Source of the DNA: Phlegmacium glaucopus
Taxonomy: Eukaryota > Basidiomycota > Agaricomycetes > Agaricales > Cortinariaceae
DNA: 64,000 bases
NCBI GenBank assembly: GCA_015039465.1
Contig: MU130378.1
Coordinates: forward strand, 2,442,763-2,506,762
Direction of reading: 5' to 3'
Within the stretch, counting starts at the first letter, position 1; each line of letters opens with the position of its first letter. The notes below the pieces were generated by a model. That model saw nothing but the letters and a program-made list of their open reading frames with translations, searched no databases and was not told the origin of the DNA. Of this stretch, positions 1-16,393 are shown one piece after another. The position numbers and the translations under genes were made by a program.

Positions 1-1266
1 CTTCCCTTTCTGACCAAAGCTGTAAACTGGGCACAAAATCATGGACTGAAGGTCATTGTTGATCTACACGGTAAGAGCCCCTTACAATCGAGTGTGAGCT
101 TGATTCTAAGCGAAACTTCAGGGGCCCCTGGAAGCCAGAATGGGTTCGTATCACATGTGTGAGATCGTGAGTGGAGACTTTATGACGCATTGAATTTTAG
201 GTTCGATAATTCCGGTCAAAGGATGTCCTTCCCGTAGGTTTGGGAAAAGTACCTACACGTCCTGATGCTGACGCTTAGTCTTTCAGTCAATGGCAGACGA
301 GTCAAAGCAATATCGACCGGACCAGTGCTATTATCAAAACACTTGCGTCTATGTTTGCTGGAAGCACCGGCGTAGTGCCCGTTATTGCTCCCTTAAATGA
401 GTCAGTAAGTTGTCTGATTGAGATGAATATTACTGGACAATTTCTTTTTTTAAAAGGCCTGCTGGATTCGATGGCAATCAGATACTAGCAGTCACCAAGC
501 AGGTTCGTTGATTTGATTATCTCTCTCTTCAAGGTTTCTGAAGTTTCCCTGTCAGTACTGGTTCGATAGTTATGGAAACATTCGGTAAGTTTGAGGAGAT
601 TTTTGCCTTTCTCTCGTGGCTCATTTGTTTTATTCCTAGTTTTCCATTTGGGACTTCACAGCAAAGTGATCTCGTAATCATGATTCATGACGCTTTCCAG
701 CCTTTGAGTTCCTGGAATGGATTCATGCCTCCTTCCAACTTCCAAGGCGTCATTCTCGATACCCATATCTATCAGATGTTCTCTGTCGCTGTACGTCTTA
801 AATCATCTTCCACCTAATGGTCTCCATTTCAGACGGTTTACTGTAGGACAACCAATTGACCAATGCGCAACACATCTCGTTGGCCTGCATCCAAGGATCA
901 ACGCTCGGTGATTCTGGCCTCTGGGTTGTAGTTGGCGAATGGACGCCAGCGTCGAACGATTGTGCCAGGAACCTCAACGGTCGCGGAGTTGGTTCAAGAT
1001 TTGATGGCTCATTCCCTGGATCGACTCGCGTCGGAAGTTGCACTGGCCTGACTGGAAGTGCATCTTCCTTTAGTGCAAGCTATAAGACGTTCTTGAGGCA
1101 GTATTGGGAAGCGCAGGTCATTTCGTATGAGCGTGGTGGCCAAGGATGGATTCAATGGACGTGGAAAGCAGAGAATGCAGACGAGTGGACGTATCAAGCT
1201 GGATTGGCAAATGGTTGGATTCCACAAAATCCTACCAATTTCCAATTCCCGAATATTTGCGGATGA
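1..1266 (+). CDS. GH5 exo-1,3-beta-glucanase, copy 1 (5' truncated by window)
   Basis: Secreted glucan 1,3-beta-glucosidase of the fungal Exg type (GH5 subfamily 9), which trims beta-1,3-glucan in the cell wall. The window opens inside the gene: the first exon reads [18 protein letters not shown] followed by DLHG, and after a short intron APGSQNG and FDNSGQ. Later exons carry the acid/base motif APLNEPAGF (the NE is split by an intron), YWFDSY, MIHDAFQPL, DTHIYQMF and the nucleophile motif VVVGEW. The product ends GWIPQNPTNFQFPNICG with a stop at 1264-1266. All catalytic and substrate-binding motifs of the family are intact here, in contrast to copy 3. The exon-intron layout is the same as in the two downstream paralogues. 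The signal peptide and the R of the conserved VRVPIGYW segment lie outside the window. Function follows from family knowledge; the exon chain was read by hand. Confidence 0.9.
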
Positions 1267-1611
1267 ATTTCAGAATGGTTAGATCCCGATACAGATTTGG
1301 TTTGGGGGAAAAACCATTATTCTGTAGCAGTCGTTATTGTTTAAGTTTCTCTCTTTTCTTTTCTCCCTTTTATTCGGCACGACCTTTCACGACAGTACCA
1401 CTCCATCTCTAAGAATTATGTGTTTGGGAAGTTTGGAGAGGTTTTTATTTATATGGCGACAGTAGTATACTAGCACTGGCGCAATTTTATTTTATGTATA
1501 TGTGAGAGCCAATGCATCGATTGCACACAAGCAGTAAGGCGTTTCGTGGTATCAAGAGCACTGATTTCAGACCACCCAAGTCAAAAAAAATTGGTCAAGC
1601 CCTTCTGAGTA

Positions 1612-1745
1612 CCCATCGCCAACTGTATATAGATAAATATAAAGACGTCGACGTCCGAAACTCATGGACTCCGACTTAGGGAAAGCCTAGGTCCTCCTTC
1701 CGTGTGAAATAAACTCATTCGAATAGAGTACAGAATGATTTCCTG
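1612..1745. repeat. 3' flank of GH5 copy 1, paralogous to 4481-4812
   Basis: The stretch containing CCATCGCCAACTG, GACTTAGGGAAAGCCTAG and CCGTGTGAAAT recurs downstream of GH5 copy 2. It is continuous here (GCCTAGGTCC directly followed by TCCTTCCGTG), whereas the second copy is split by a solo LTR, so this copy preserves the pre-insertion sequence. The remainder of 1267-2272 holds no gene I can support; it is AT-rich, with a short CCCAGCCCCAGCCCCAG low-complexity run near 1891. Confidence 0.75.
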
Positions 1746-2135
1746 ACATAAAAATAGCAGGCGACACATTTCGATTGGCCTCAATGGAACGCCACCGATC
1801 AGTCAAAACGGTCTTCGGGTTTTCCGGGTTTTAACTAAATTTAAGTAAAAACCCCGAAACCATCAACTTCTGATGGAAAATTATTAATCCCCCCAGCCCC
1901 AGCCCCAGTCCTCCCCAGTCATGGAAAAACAAAAAACTTACTCACCCACTGATGGCTAACTAGAGCAAAAAGAAGGAAGCGCTCTCTGCACACTGTGCTT
2001 ACTCCAAAAAGGTTATGACATGCCGGTGTCAGAACTTGACGCTGTGTTGACAGCATTGTCCAGAGAGACATCGGCACCATTGCTAGAAGACCAGCCGGCT
2101 GCGTCCGACTCCAAGCGCATCAGAGCTCGGATCAA

Positions 2136-4476
<2,341 letters not shown>

Positions 4477-4480
4477 ACTT

Positions 4481-4812
4481 ACCATCGCCAACTGCAGTGT
4501 ATATCAGTGACTTAGGGAAAGCCTAGATCCTGTTGGAAAGGGACGATCTACCGGTCCGGTACCGAGGACCAATACCCATTGACAGCAATCCATCATTGCG
4601 CGGTTCTCTTCTATCGTAGTTTTTCCCCCACTTCCACAAATCTTTCATCTCTTGTAAAGGACTTATAAGTACTTCATATATCTTGCTCACTCCCAGCAAC
4701 GTAGATATAAGATAAGAAAGTATATTCATTCCCGCGCAATCTCGTTGTTCTTACAGATTACAGATCCTTCCGTGTGAAATAGACTCATTCAAATAGAGTA
4801 CAAAATGCTTCC
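4481..4812. repeat. 3' flank repeat of GH5 copy 2, split by a solo LTR
   Basis: Paralogue of 1612-1745. The left part ends CTTAGGGAAAGCCTAGATCC and the right part resumes at GATCCTTCCGTGTGAAAT; the two halves rejoin if the intervening 232-bp LTR and one GATCC copy are removed. Confidence 0.8.
4531..4762. mobile_element. Solo LTR (232 bp) with 5-bp target-site duplication
   Basis: The element begins TGTTGGAAAGGGACG and ends TTCTTACAGATTACA, giving the TG...CA termini of retroviral-type LTRs. It is flanked by GATCC at 4526-4530 and 4763-4767, the 5-bp duplication typical of LTR-retrotransposon integrase. The paralogous flank at 1612-1745 lacks it, which defines both ends. No internal gag-pol is present, so it is the product of LTR-LTR recombination. 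The start TGTTGGAA suggests a Ty1/copia relative, but that is an inference. A short palindrome-like ACCGGTCCGGTACCG lies near the left end. Confidence 0.82.
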
Positions 4813-5667
4813 CTAACCTCATTTTTAGTTTGAAATAAAAACTAGCGGTCGACTTCGTCGACAAAATACCTTGCTGAATAATCAACAATTTTTTAAATGT
4901 TCAAAGTAAAGCTCCATATAGGTTTCATTATCAAAAGCTGAATGGCACCACTCCTCCTTTTGCCAAGCTTAATGAATGAGTTATGCCCCGCACCTTCTTG
5001 GTTTGGGGTTAATGGGAATATTGAGGCTTGAAGGGGGGGAGCAAAGCGGTCAAGAATTTAAATGTGCTGTCATGACGGCGACATGACGGTTATCTGTATA
5101 TTTCTGAATTTCGTTCATGGGGTATGGCTTATATATAGGGTTGGGATTTTATTGATCAAAGGTTTAAGTCAACGTTCTAGTGTCGTACGGGGAGTAAGAG
5201 AGAGCTGTTGGTTGTCAAGGCCGAGATGACATCAGTGCATTTGACGATGCGACTGAGTTTTAACTTTAAGGTTTAACTTTAAGACATGAATGAAATCGTA
5301 TTGTATTTATTTGTGTTATACCATGATGTTGTAAAACAACAGATGTTGAATTTAGACCCGGGAGAAACCTTGCTTTACAGCAAGGTAATAGCAAGCAACA
5401 CATTTCGTTTGGAAAAACTACCTACTTAGCACTGGCCACATCAGGAAACGTGATTAAAGCGTGATGCTTACAAAGCACTTTCTAGGAGATAAATCTTATT
5501 ACGTAAAATTACTATATTTAGACTTGTGCCTGATTATGTACGTTGGTAGCTTCAGCCCTCTTCAACCCTCTTCAGCCTTATCAGAGAAATCGACCCTAGG
5601 TAATTTTTTTCGATCCTGGCAACCCCTTGGACGAGACATCGCTAAAGACAAGCCGTCCAAGTGCATC
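4813..5667. other. Intergenic region upstream of GH5 copy 3
   Basis: I see no gene here. A 12-bp unit TTTAACTTTAAG is repeated twice in tandem near 5259-5283. A short stretch around 5394 (AGCAACACATTTCG) resembles 1757-1773 after copy 1, so part of this spacer also descends from the duplicated flank. Confidence 0.5.
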
Positions 5668-7976
<2,309 letters not shown>

Positions 7977-7994
7977 TTCTATATATATATATAT

Positions 7995-9573
7995 TCAACT
8001 TTCCACATTCCGGTATTTGGTCGCCTGATAAAGGCCAATAATAATATCGTTTGCCGTCAACGTAATGATACTGTGATGAAAATTAATCACTTCACGCCTC
8101 GTTAAATTTGCGTGTGCTTACGTATGGGGAGCAATCCGCAGGAAGTGGGCGGTCGAGCCTACATATAGAGGTAAGTATCGAGTCCGCAGTGCAAGGAAGT
8201 GCAATGGGACCTTTGTACCATCCGCGAACGCCTTCCGTTTTCAATGTTTTCCATAAGCAGTCTATAGGATTTCTATAAAGGACACCTCTGGACCTGCCGT
8301 CCGGTCCAATAGTTGTAGGTTGATTATACATTCGAGTAAGAGCCTATGAATGAAGGAGTATTAGTAGTTTGGGCTTGCTTCAGCTCTGCTAGATTCACCG
8401 TATCAGCTGGTTGCATGACAAGACACTACGGTACCGTCAGATCACAGCCATTTGTATGAATGTGAAGAATGACATACAACGCATGCGCCTGAAACACTAC
8501 TACTGACCAAAAACGTCCATGTACTATTTGCAGGTAGAATATCATGTTTTACCAGTTGATATTTTGTGAAGTTATAACTGGGTAATTGCACCTAGTCCAG
8601 CGCTCAGTGACTCTGTCTCAGATATGATAATACTTGCCAGGTTACCGAAGAGCCCATTGAGGTCCTCAAGATGGCAGCGTCTATCCCCCGGAATAAGCCC
8701 CGTAGGCCTTCTGCTTTGAAAATTGTTGAAAGTGCGTGAAAGGAGTTTTTGTAGTGGTGTTGGGCGCCAACCGGGAGAATCGGTGAATAAGCCTGGCCAG
8801 GATGGTGGAGCATAAATCATGGTAATCATGGTCAAGGAAATAGTTACAAACCTGCATGCGGGCCTTGATCAAAAACAAAGGATTACCCAATGACGCTATG
8901 ATTGTTGTTTCAAAAAATTAGTTTATTGGTTATAAATATATCTACCATACCTCCAACTGCCCCACTCGACGCGCCTGCGATGACGGAGGTGAGGGGGATT
9001 TGTTCGTCAATAGGATGTCCAATAAATTTATTCAAGTTCCTCCTAAACGGTTCATAGAAACCTGCGGAACTGAGTAAGACGGGCGTGGCGTTATTTTCCA
9101 TTATCAAGACGCTAACCTAGCCTTGAACCATTGAGTAATATCTAGGGAAATTGTTAGGTAGTGGCGACAAGGTAATATGATCATCGACTCGTACTTGGTA
9201 TGCATACTATGAGGGAAATTAAGCGAAACGATTAAACAAGTAGATATGTATTAAACGCCACTCACTGCAGGATACAGGCCTCTTTGCATCCCTCGTATGC
9301 CCTCATTTTTCCATGTCTTAGCAAACACATCCAGTGCGTTTTTGTAGACTTTCTTTCCCCCTTCCTTTGCCAGTTCACCTTGAAGTTGTAAACGTGTTTT
9401 TGCTACCTCGGCGGGATTTGAGACAGTGACCTTGAGAGGGCGTCACGTAAGTGAGAGAGAGCGAGCGTTCATTGTATTATTGGTCAACGTACAGCAATAC
9501 ATGCTGCAACACCCCCACAAGCGAAGCCTTCTGCTGTCGATAGAGGTTTACTATTTGGAAGAGGCGTAGTCAT
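7995..9573 (-). CDS. OAC1: Mitochondrial carrier, oxaloacetate/sulfate type (Oac1-like)
   Basis: SLC25-family inner-membrane carrier close to yeast Oac1, which moves oxaloacetate, sulfate and related anions. I reconstruct 12 exons: 9573-9493, 9430-9266, 9206-9195, 9141-9117, 9061-8951, 8895-8852, 8792-8646, 8591-8478, 8425-8399, 8343-8211, 8158-8122 and 8070-7995, summing to 972 nt (323 aa plus stop). The three carrier repeats show SNPAEVAKTRLQLQGE, GNPLFLIKARMQ and the QPADT segment, with GMQRGLYPA, GLRGLFRG and GVRGWYKG at the matching loops and GSTAHFLRIAPHT near the end. The ATG at 9573 (MTTPLPNSKPLSTAEGFACGG) is chosen because the open frame further upstream contains no ATG. The product ends ATKYRNVES. 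It shares the 160-bp upstream region with the divergent sorting-nexin gene. Family is certain; exact substrate is inferred. Confidence 0.92.
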
Positions 9574-9733
9574 CCCCACTGCAATCGCTCTTCTACAACA
9601 CGTGTCGTCGATGAACGAGACGTTGATTGCGCCGGAAAGTGCCGGGGCGAAGACACCTGTGTTTGGCACACTTCCCGGTCGCAGTGCGCACTGCGCGTGG
9701 CCTAGAGAGGTCTTTCAGATGCTTTGACACGAC

Positions 9734-12700
9734 ATGCACAATCCATTTAGCGCTCGGATCGTTATATTCGTTGGGCTAATAGCCATCATCTTACCTGTTA
9801 TCTCGCGAGTGGTCTCCTCCCCCTTCGCGCTGCTTATTATTTCCCCTCTATTTCTCTTTCTTTTTGCAGTTGGATATCTACTACTCAATATCTACCTGGG
9901 ATGGTTTTTAGACACCCGCAGATCACAGTCTTACAACTCTCTTCACCAAGCAGCTCGTCCGCTAGCATTCTCGACACCAGCAGCTTGGCAAGCAGTGCTC
10001 ACCCGCTCACAATGGTCCCAAAATACTCCAAAGACCCTGGCACCTCTCGCCCCTGGCTCTCCTCAAGTTTCTGATGCTCTGAATGACATTGTCACAATGA
10101 TTATCAGAGATTTTGTGTCAAGCTGGTACAAGGATATATCGAGCTCACCTGCCTTTCCTATCGCCGTATCATCCGTAGTTCATGCCTCATTACAGCAGTT
10201 AATCTCAAGAGCTTCCGCTATCGACATATCAGCACTTGTTGTCAAACGAATACTGCCCAGAGTGACAACTCACATTGAGCAATTTCGCCACTCTGAAGTT
10301 GCACTCCGTGGTGCTGGCCTTGAAAGGAGTTTAACACAGTCAGAGGAGTTAGATATCCTTCTCGCGAGCCGTTATGCCAACAAAGGAGGTAAACTTCATC
10401 CGGCAGTTGAAAACCTTTCCACAACTTTCACCAGACAAACCGAGGAAATGCATCTCCGGCAGCTCGTCGAGAAGGCACTTCCACTGGTTCTGCCTCTTAA
10501 GGAGAGCAAGAGCAAGGCACTCAGACTGGTGGTCAGAGAGGTCCTAACATGCACGGTGTTGTTTCCGGTGGTGGAGATGATAGCGGACCCCGACTTTTGG
10601 AATAGGATGATTGATCAAGTGGTGAGTCTACAATTCTGATAACGGGATCATCTAATGAACAAGATTATTATTATTTCAGGCTGGAGCTGCCATACATCAA
10701 CAGTAAGCACCGATATACGTAAAGTCCCTCACAGTTTCTAATGGTTTGCAGACAACTGATTTCGAAGGTGCGAAATGTTTTGGAATCGCAGTTGCCCCGC
10801 AATGTCAGTCGGGTCACTCCTGCTCCTGCTCCTGCTGGATATACGGAAAGAATCACTATCCGGACAACTCTGCGTCAGTTTGAGTCATTCCTGCGCAGCA
10901 TCAGTCGTTGTTCATCGTTACTGGACGCACGAAGACTGAAGAATGACGTTGTTGGTGAGATACGTCGGACTAGAATTTTACTTGGCAAGTCAATTTAGAC
11001 ATAGACTCTGATAGCCACATGTTAACATTTGTTTTAACTAGCAAATCACGACAAGGAAGACTGGATTGATGGCGAAAAAACAGAGGACGTCGTGGCTTTC
11101 TTGGACAGGTTGTATACTGCGAAGCGCAAGGTTGAGGAAAGGATCGTGATCCTGGGTGGCGAGGATGGGTCGGTAGGCAGTCTTCCACCGATTTCATAAA
11201 TGACTTGCCAACCCTCAATTTAGCAAAATCAAGCGACTTTTCAAGAACCTAACGCCAAGTCTGGGATTTCGTTGCGAGACATTCTCAGGAACCCTAACTC
11301 GCTTTCCTATTTTATGGAATTCATGGATCGACGACATCGTTCATTACCTGTTCAATTCTGGTTAACGGTGGAGAGTTTCAAGAATCCTCTAGAATCCGTT
11401 GACTCCGATACATCTGGCGAAGAGGAGGAAATCATTCAGGACCCATCTACATCAATCACTGTCAAGGAAGACATATCTATGATCAATGATCTCTACTTCT
11501 CAGATAGAAAAACTTACGCTGCACTCGCAACAATATCCGAGAAACATATTCAAACAATTCGTGAATTTGTTAAAGATTCTGATCCTTCGGTAGCAGCTCA
11601 ACGAAAAGTCCGCCGATGCGTGCTGTTGGCACAAATGCAGGTGGAACGCGATATGGAACAGGATTTTGACGACTTTGAGAGATCCGAGCTTTGGTTCCGG
11701 GCAATTGGAGATGCTGCATTTGTCAGAGACAGAACCCATACAGACCCGTTCGCGAAAGAACGGGACTCTCCATCAGATCCCCCTCAACTGTCACCGCTTT
11801 CTGCCACTGGCCAAAGTAAACGCCCACCTTTGGCTCCCCAGAGGCAGCTTCGGCATGACACACCTCACTTGGGTGGTATGCATAGGACGGCCACCTCAAC
11901 TTCTAACCGTTCCGAGCAGTCGAAGACATCCAAGTACACCCCCTCTAGTATAGAAGTTTTAATGTCTCCTGTAACTGAAACGTCTTCTGAGCCTTCAAGA
12001 GCTCCGCTCTTCGATGACCCAGAAGATGAATTACAGAGGGCGGAGGAGAAAAGAATGGAGGCTATCCATGCAGCTCTGACGGACATCATGGCGTTGGAAC
12101 AAGAGCAATCAGATAGGCCTTCCGTTGATGAGCGAAAGCCAGAACCACTCTTCGATTTGGTTAGAGTGACTGAGCAATCGAAACGACGAGCTATGTTCGA
12201 GGATGGTCCTCCTGATGAGGATGCTGAGGATGCTGAACAGGAAGGGTCTCCCGGTCCAAGTTCTTATCAACTTGCAGCCCCCGGCGACCTCCAACTATCA
12301 TACGAAATTTCTCGACTGGGGGAAAATATCATAAACCTCGAAGCCCAAGATGCCATCCTGGATACGTTAATTAAGAAGGCAGAACTAACAGGCGATACTC
12401 AAGAACTGAGGTTATTGATCAAATCAAAGTCCTCAATGACAAGAGAATTACGCCAACTTCAATTTCAGAAACAACAGTACGAACAACAAGAGGCTGCTAA
12501 TCGACTCATATCAGATCGAACCAAAGTCTCGATTCTTAACTCAACTACAGCAGAGGAAGAGGGCAAATCGGTTGTACGTTACTTGGTCGAGGTACAGCAA
12601 TTGGCAGCTGATGGCAGCTTCGCGTCTGGCTGGGTTGTCGCCAGGCGGTACAACGAATTCCACAACATGCACAACAAGCTAAAGGAACGTTATGTATTGG

Positions 12701-13883
12701 TCAGAAATTTGGACTTTCCAGGTAAACGACTGGTGACCACCCTTTCTGGCAGCTTCTTGGATACTCGGCGGGCTTCCTTGGAGAGATATCTGCAGGTGAG
12801 GTTATCGACTAGAGTTTTCATCTCTTTTGCACTGACATTGGGTTCAGAGTGTGATTGCGATCCCTATCGTATGTGAGAGTGAAGAACTCAGGGCATTTCT
12901 ATCTCGTGAATCTCCTTTCATGGCAGCTGCCCATCGGGAGCCTCCTTCAAAAGTATCTACGTCTTTTTCAGGCACTGACTTGGTCCGGAATGTCTACCGT
13001 TCTGTGGCTGAAAGTATCGACGACATGTTCTTCGGTCCTTCTATGCTAGATGTCATGATACAGCGCTTGACTCGGCAGGCTGCTGAGTTTGCGGGCATCG
13101 TTGGCACAGGTATCAATGACGAGGATCTTGTTGCTCAGGCGCTAAACGCGTCGGGTAAGGCTGCTTCAGAAGCCACGCTCTCCAAACTTTCTGGAGACCT
13201 CAAACCGCTTGAAGGAGAGACGAGTACATCGACTTTCTCCGCGCCAATTTGCGACTTGGTTCTGGCTGTCTTTGAGCTCAACAAGAAGAACAATTGGCTG
13301 CGGCGTCAAGCTATTGTAATCATCCTGCAGCAAGTTCTGGGAGGAACCATTGAACGGTAATTTTTTTCCCCTGTTTTTTCCTGTTTTTTCTTTCTTTCTT
13401 TTTCTTCTGGCTCATGAACTCACCAGAAAAATTCGTGACAACTTCAAAATATTTCTAAGCGAATCCCGGTTTTTGTCGTACATCACTCTATTGCGCGAAG
13501 GCCTCTGGCCCGGTGGCAAGTTGAAGCCTCCAGGGGTATCCAGATCAGCTGAGGAAAGGATACGGACCAGAGATGAAGCAAACCGCAAACTTTCATCCCT
13601 GGTGCCAGGTATGTAAATATTACTCGTGCAGTCTTTACTTTTCTAACTTTGTTCAAGATCTTGCGGCAAATATGATAGGACGAACTAACGCACGACGCGG
13701 TGCTCGCAGAATATTTGCCGTTCTTCAGAATCGACGCCTAAATCAACACATTGCCTATACCATCATTGACGAGGTTAGCTCTTTCGATCGTCTTTATTTG
13801 GACTTGTCACTCATGATGATGGTCTTCGTCCTCAGGTCTTCGCAGCACTCTTCCCAGAGTCAAACGTAAACACGGAGACGTAA
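9734..13883 (+). CDS. MDM1: Sorting nexin with PXA, RGS, PX and Nexin_C domains (Mdm1/Snx13-14 type)
   Basis: Large ER-anchored tether, about 1,230 aa over nine exons. Two hydrophobic segments (about residues 10-60, IVIFVGLIAIILPVIS and LFLFLFAVGYLLL) are followed by a PXA domain (exon 1 to about 11170, including LANHDKEDWIDG). An RGS-like domain follows (LRDILRNPNSLSYFMEFM), then an acidic disordered linker, a coiled region, a PX domain (LVEVQQLAADGSF, ARRYNEFHNMHNKLK) and a C-terminal Nexin_C domain (FLSYITLLREGLWPGGKL, ending AALFPESNVNTET). In yeast and animals this family sits at ER contacts with vacuole or lipid droplets. The third intron (10985-11041) uses a GC donor. A start at 9734 opens directly on the first membrane segment. 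The TAA is at 13881-13883. Confidence 0.92.
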
Positions 13884-14589
13884 TTTTTTGCCTATATATG
13901 AATTATACGACGTACTGTGCAATGTAATTTTTTAATCCCTAATTTCTTGATAACAATACACTGGGCTTTCAAGCTTCAACTCTGAAGATAAATTATTAAG
14001 CAATATAAATGTGTCCAACCCAAGTCCAACCAAATTATGGACCTGAAAAATATGTAGAATAAGACATTTTAATGATTTGAAAAAGGGTCTGAAATCATTG
14101 GGATACATATGTTAAGCAATCCATTATTTCTCTTGGTTTCAGGAGTGCAAATCGCAAATCGCTCCTGTTGTAGAGAGAAAGATAGGGTTTCGTATTTAAA
14201 ATTATTATCATTATTATTTATTTATTTTGTACCTCAACTCAAAACGCTAGACGTTGCATCATGAGCCGTTACTTATGATCTTCAGTACGCCTTATTTTGA
14301 AGGTTTCTTTGCATTCCTGATGAATTTTATGCCTAAATGTCTGGTAGTTGTGTCAAGTAGGTTGGAGAACTAGTCGAAGGTCAATAATATGGTGGTAATG
14401 TGTTGTGGTCATGTCGATAAATTGATATCTATTAAAGATATTATAAATCCCACTCATTCTGAACTTACTTCCATCGTTAGTGCCTCCACGTCACTATGAC
14501 TTATTACCGAATCAAGCTCTTCTGGCATTAATATGCTCCGTTTTTGACGTCGCTGCATCAGGGCATGAGAAGCCGTCGGGTCATCATAA
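13884..14589. other. Convergent intergenic region
   Basis: Lies between the 3' ends of the sorting-nexin gene (+) and TRM6 (-). It is AT-rich with an ATT/ATTATT run near 14203-14228 and carries no open reading frame I can support. A minus-strand open stretch at 14454-14657 overlaps the end of TRM6 but is not joined to it by a convincing splice site. Confidence 0.5.
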
Positions 14590-16332
14590 CTAGCGACGAG
14601 GCTTAGATTTTTGAAGGAAGGATGTAGAACAATGTAGAACACACATTTTAATAGCATTTAGAATGAATCCTCCAGAACCAGACATGGCCATCATGGGATG
14701 AGTGCGACCAGGAAGAACCTAACACATCAATTAAGCAGGATACATCGGGCCAGAACGGACTTTTAAACGAACCTGATATCGTCTTAACCATGGCTCTGAC
14801 ACCGTTGGACAGAGGTACTGGGGCATCGTTCGTAGTTTCGCCTGCAGGTCCACTACAATCTATATATATAATATCAACAACAGGTGTAGAGAATACTTTG
14901 ATTGAAGACTGACCTGCACGGTCGGGCTATGCACCACGATTGACGCTGAACCTCCAAGATAAGGCGATAATCTTTCTATGATGGAATATGGATCATATTC
15001 GCTCGAGATGATAAGACTTGTGTGCAAAATTCAGCGTAAAGTCTCCTAGGACGAAACGGCACCAAAAATCACCTGTCAAACTCTCCTGAAAAAAGTTCTT
15101 CGCGAGTGTTGCTTAGAAGATCTGATATCGCTTTTCGTTTACCCAACCGTGTTTTTTGACGATCCGATTTGATTTGCTCCTCAGGAAGTTCAGAAGGCGG
15201 AAGCACTAATCAAAAGAAAGAAATTATGCTAGTGGGAGTGAAATGAGATGTAATATACTCACCAGGAATATAATCCTCCTCTGCTGTTGCCCAATTTAGC
15301 GAGACAAGAACATCCGTTATTGAAGAGGCAAAGTTCATCTGCGACAAGACAGGATATGCCGGGGGAGAATCGGTATTGCATATTGTGATTAACTTTCCTT
15401 CACCTGATTGAACGTTAGTTTAGAGCTGGAGAGTTCAGATTTAAGATTACTAGCCTCCCATACGTTCCAGTATTCCTGAAACAATCATACCAGAAGCATC
15501 GTCAATGGCTATGTATCTTCCTCCTGGCCGTACATTTGCCAGATTCAGCACTTGGGACAGAGAGTCTACTCGAAGATCACGAAGCCGGTTTTGGTCTTTG
15601 AGAAACCAGTATTCGCAAACATTGAATAGTGTAGGTTCGATGGTGGTGAATATTTTGGAATACCTAATCTTCATGACTAAAAAAAATCAACGAATTTTGA
15701 GAGAAGTACATACTTTGCCTCTTTACGTTTCTTATATTTTTCTTTGCTATACTCTGTTTTCAGTGAATAATTGGCGTGCTGTTCAATTTGCTTCTTGATC
15801 ATGTCCTGAGAGATATTCGTTATTACAGCCTGGTGTGCAAGAACGAGTGAAAGTCCTTACATACAGATGCATGGACGCCTGACCGCTTCAAAGCCTGTAT
15901 CTCATCGAGAGTTAGGGGCTGTACGAATTCTCCGTCGTTAATAAGTTCGTTGGTGGCGTCGGTGTCCTCTGTGACAATAGTGGAGACCTTGTCAAGAAAC
16001 AGCACAGTGGACTGTTTTTAACACCTACCGACTTCGTCCAGCGTCCTCGGAGGCAAGTACTTTAGTTTCTTGTCCTCAATTTCATATGTAAGGCCATAAG
16101 GCTGTCCAATCAGCTCGTTTGCTAGAAAGGAACCAAATTTCCCAATAACAACATTCCTGTAGAGCTTTTGAGTACAAGAATTACTAATTGTATAGCTGTA
16201 CACGAACATGTTTTTTTCGATCTTTACACTTTTGAAATCGCCTTTCGGGAGTCTGAAGAGGACGAGATCCCCAGACTGAATCCCAGAGTCTCTTGATTTT
16301 TGTTCGCGTGGGGCAACTTTAATAGTACTCAT
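14590..16332 (-). CDS. TRM6: tRNA (adenine-N1-)-methyltransferase non-catalytic subunit Trm6
   Basis: Non-catalytic subunit of the Trm6-Trm61 complex that makes m1A58 in tRNAs (Gcd10 in yeast). The N-terminus MSTIKVAPREQ is followed by the signature VVIGKFGSFLANELIGQPYG (split over 16066-16155), TYEIEDKKLKYLP, and after an intron ATNELINDGEFVQPLTLDEI. The C-terminal block VLPGRTHPMMAMSGSGGF is near 14670-14720. The reading frame then continues a short basic tail ending KSKPRR with TAG at 14590-14592; this terminal tail is the least certain part. Several introns separate the blocks. The start at 16332 lies 61 bp from the start of the divergent UCS chaperone gene. Family identity is strong from the two signature blocks; the catalytic partner Trm61 is not in the window. 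Confidence 0.9.
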
Positions 16333-16393
16333 GGTGAAGAGTTGAAATTTTTGATTCAAGTTATTTAAATTGTTGATCGACTTTTGTCACATC
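16333..16393. promoter_or_regulatory. 61-bp bidirectional start region (TRM6 / UCS chaperone)
   Basis: Only 61 bp separate the two divergent ATG codons. The spacer is AT-rich (TTGATTCAAGTTATTTAAATTG) and must hold both 5' untranslated regions or have transcription starts that overlap. A shared promoter is an inference from the spacing; no specific factor site is recognised. Confidence 0.5.

Noticed and set aside
8092..8220. Premature divergence of the carrier C-terminus after GWYKG
   Set aside because: A 50-nt intron explains it; the next exon encodes GSTAHFLRIAPHT.
9484..9669. Longer N-terminus for the mitochondrial carrier (PNTGVFAPALSG...)
   Set aside because: The frame upstream of 9573 begins only at a GTG and is closed by a TGA; the ATG at 9573 gives the family-like start with LSTAEGFACGG.
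14454..14657. Extra C-terminal exon for TRM6
   Set aside because: No donor/acceptor pair links it in frame; the main frame already ends with a stop at 14590.
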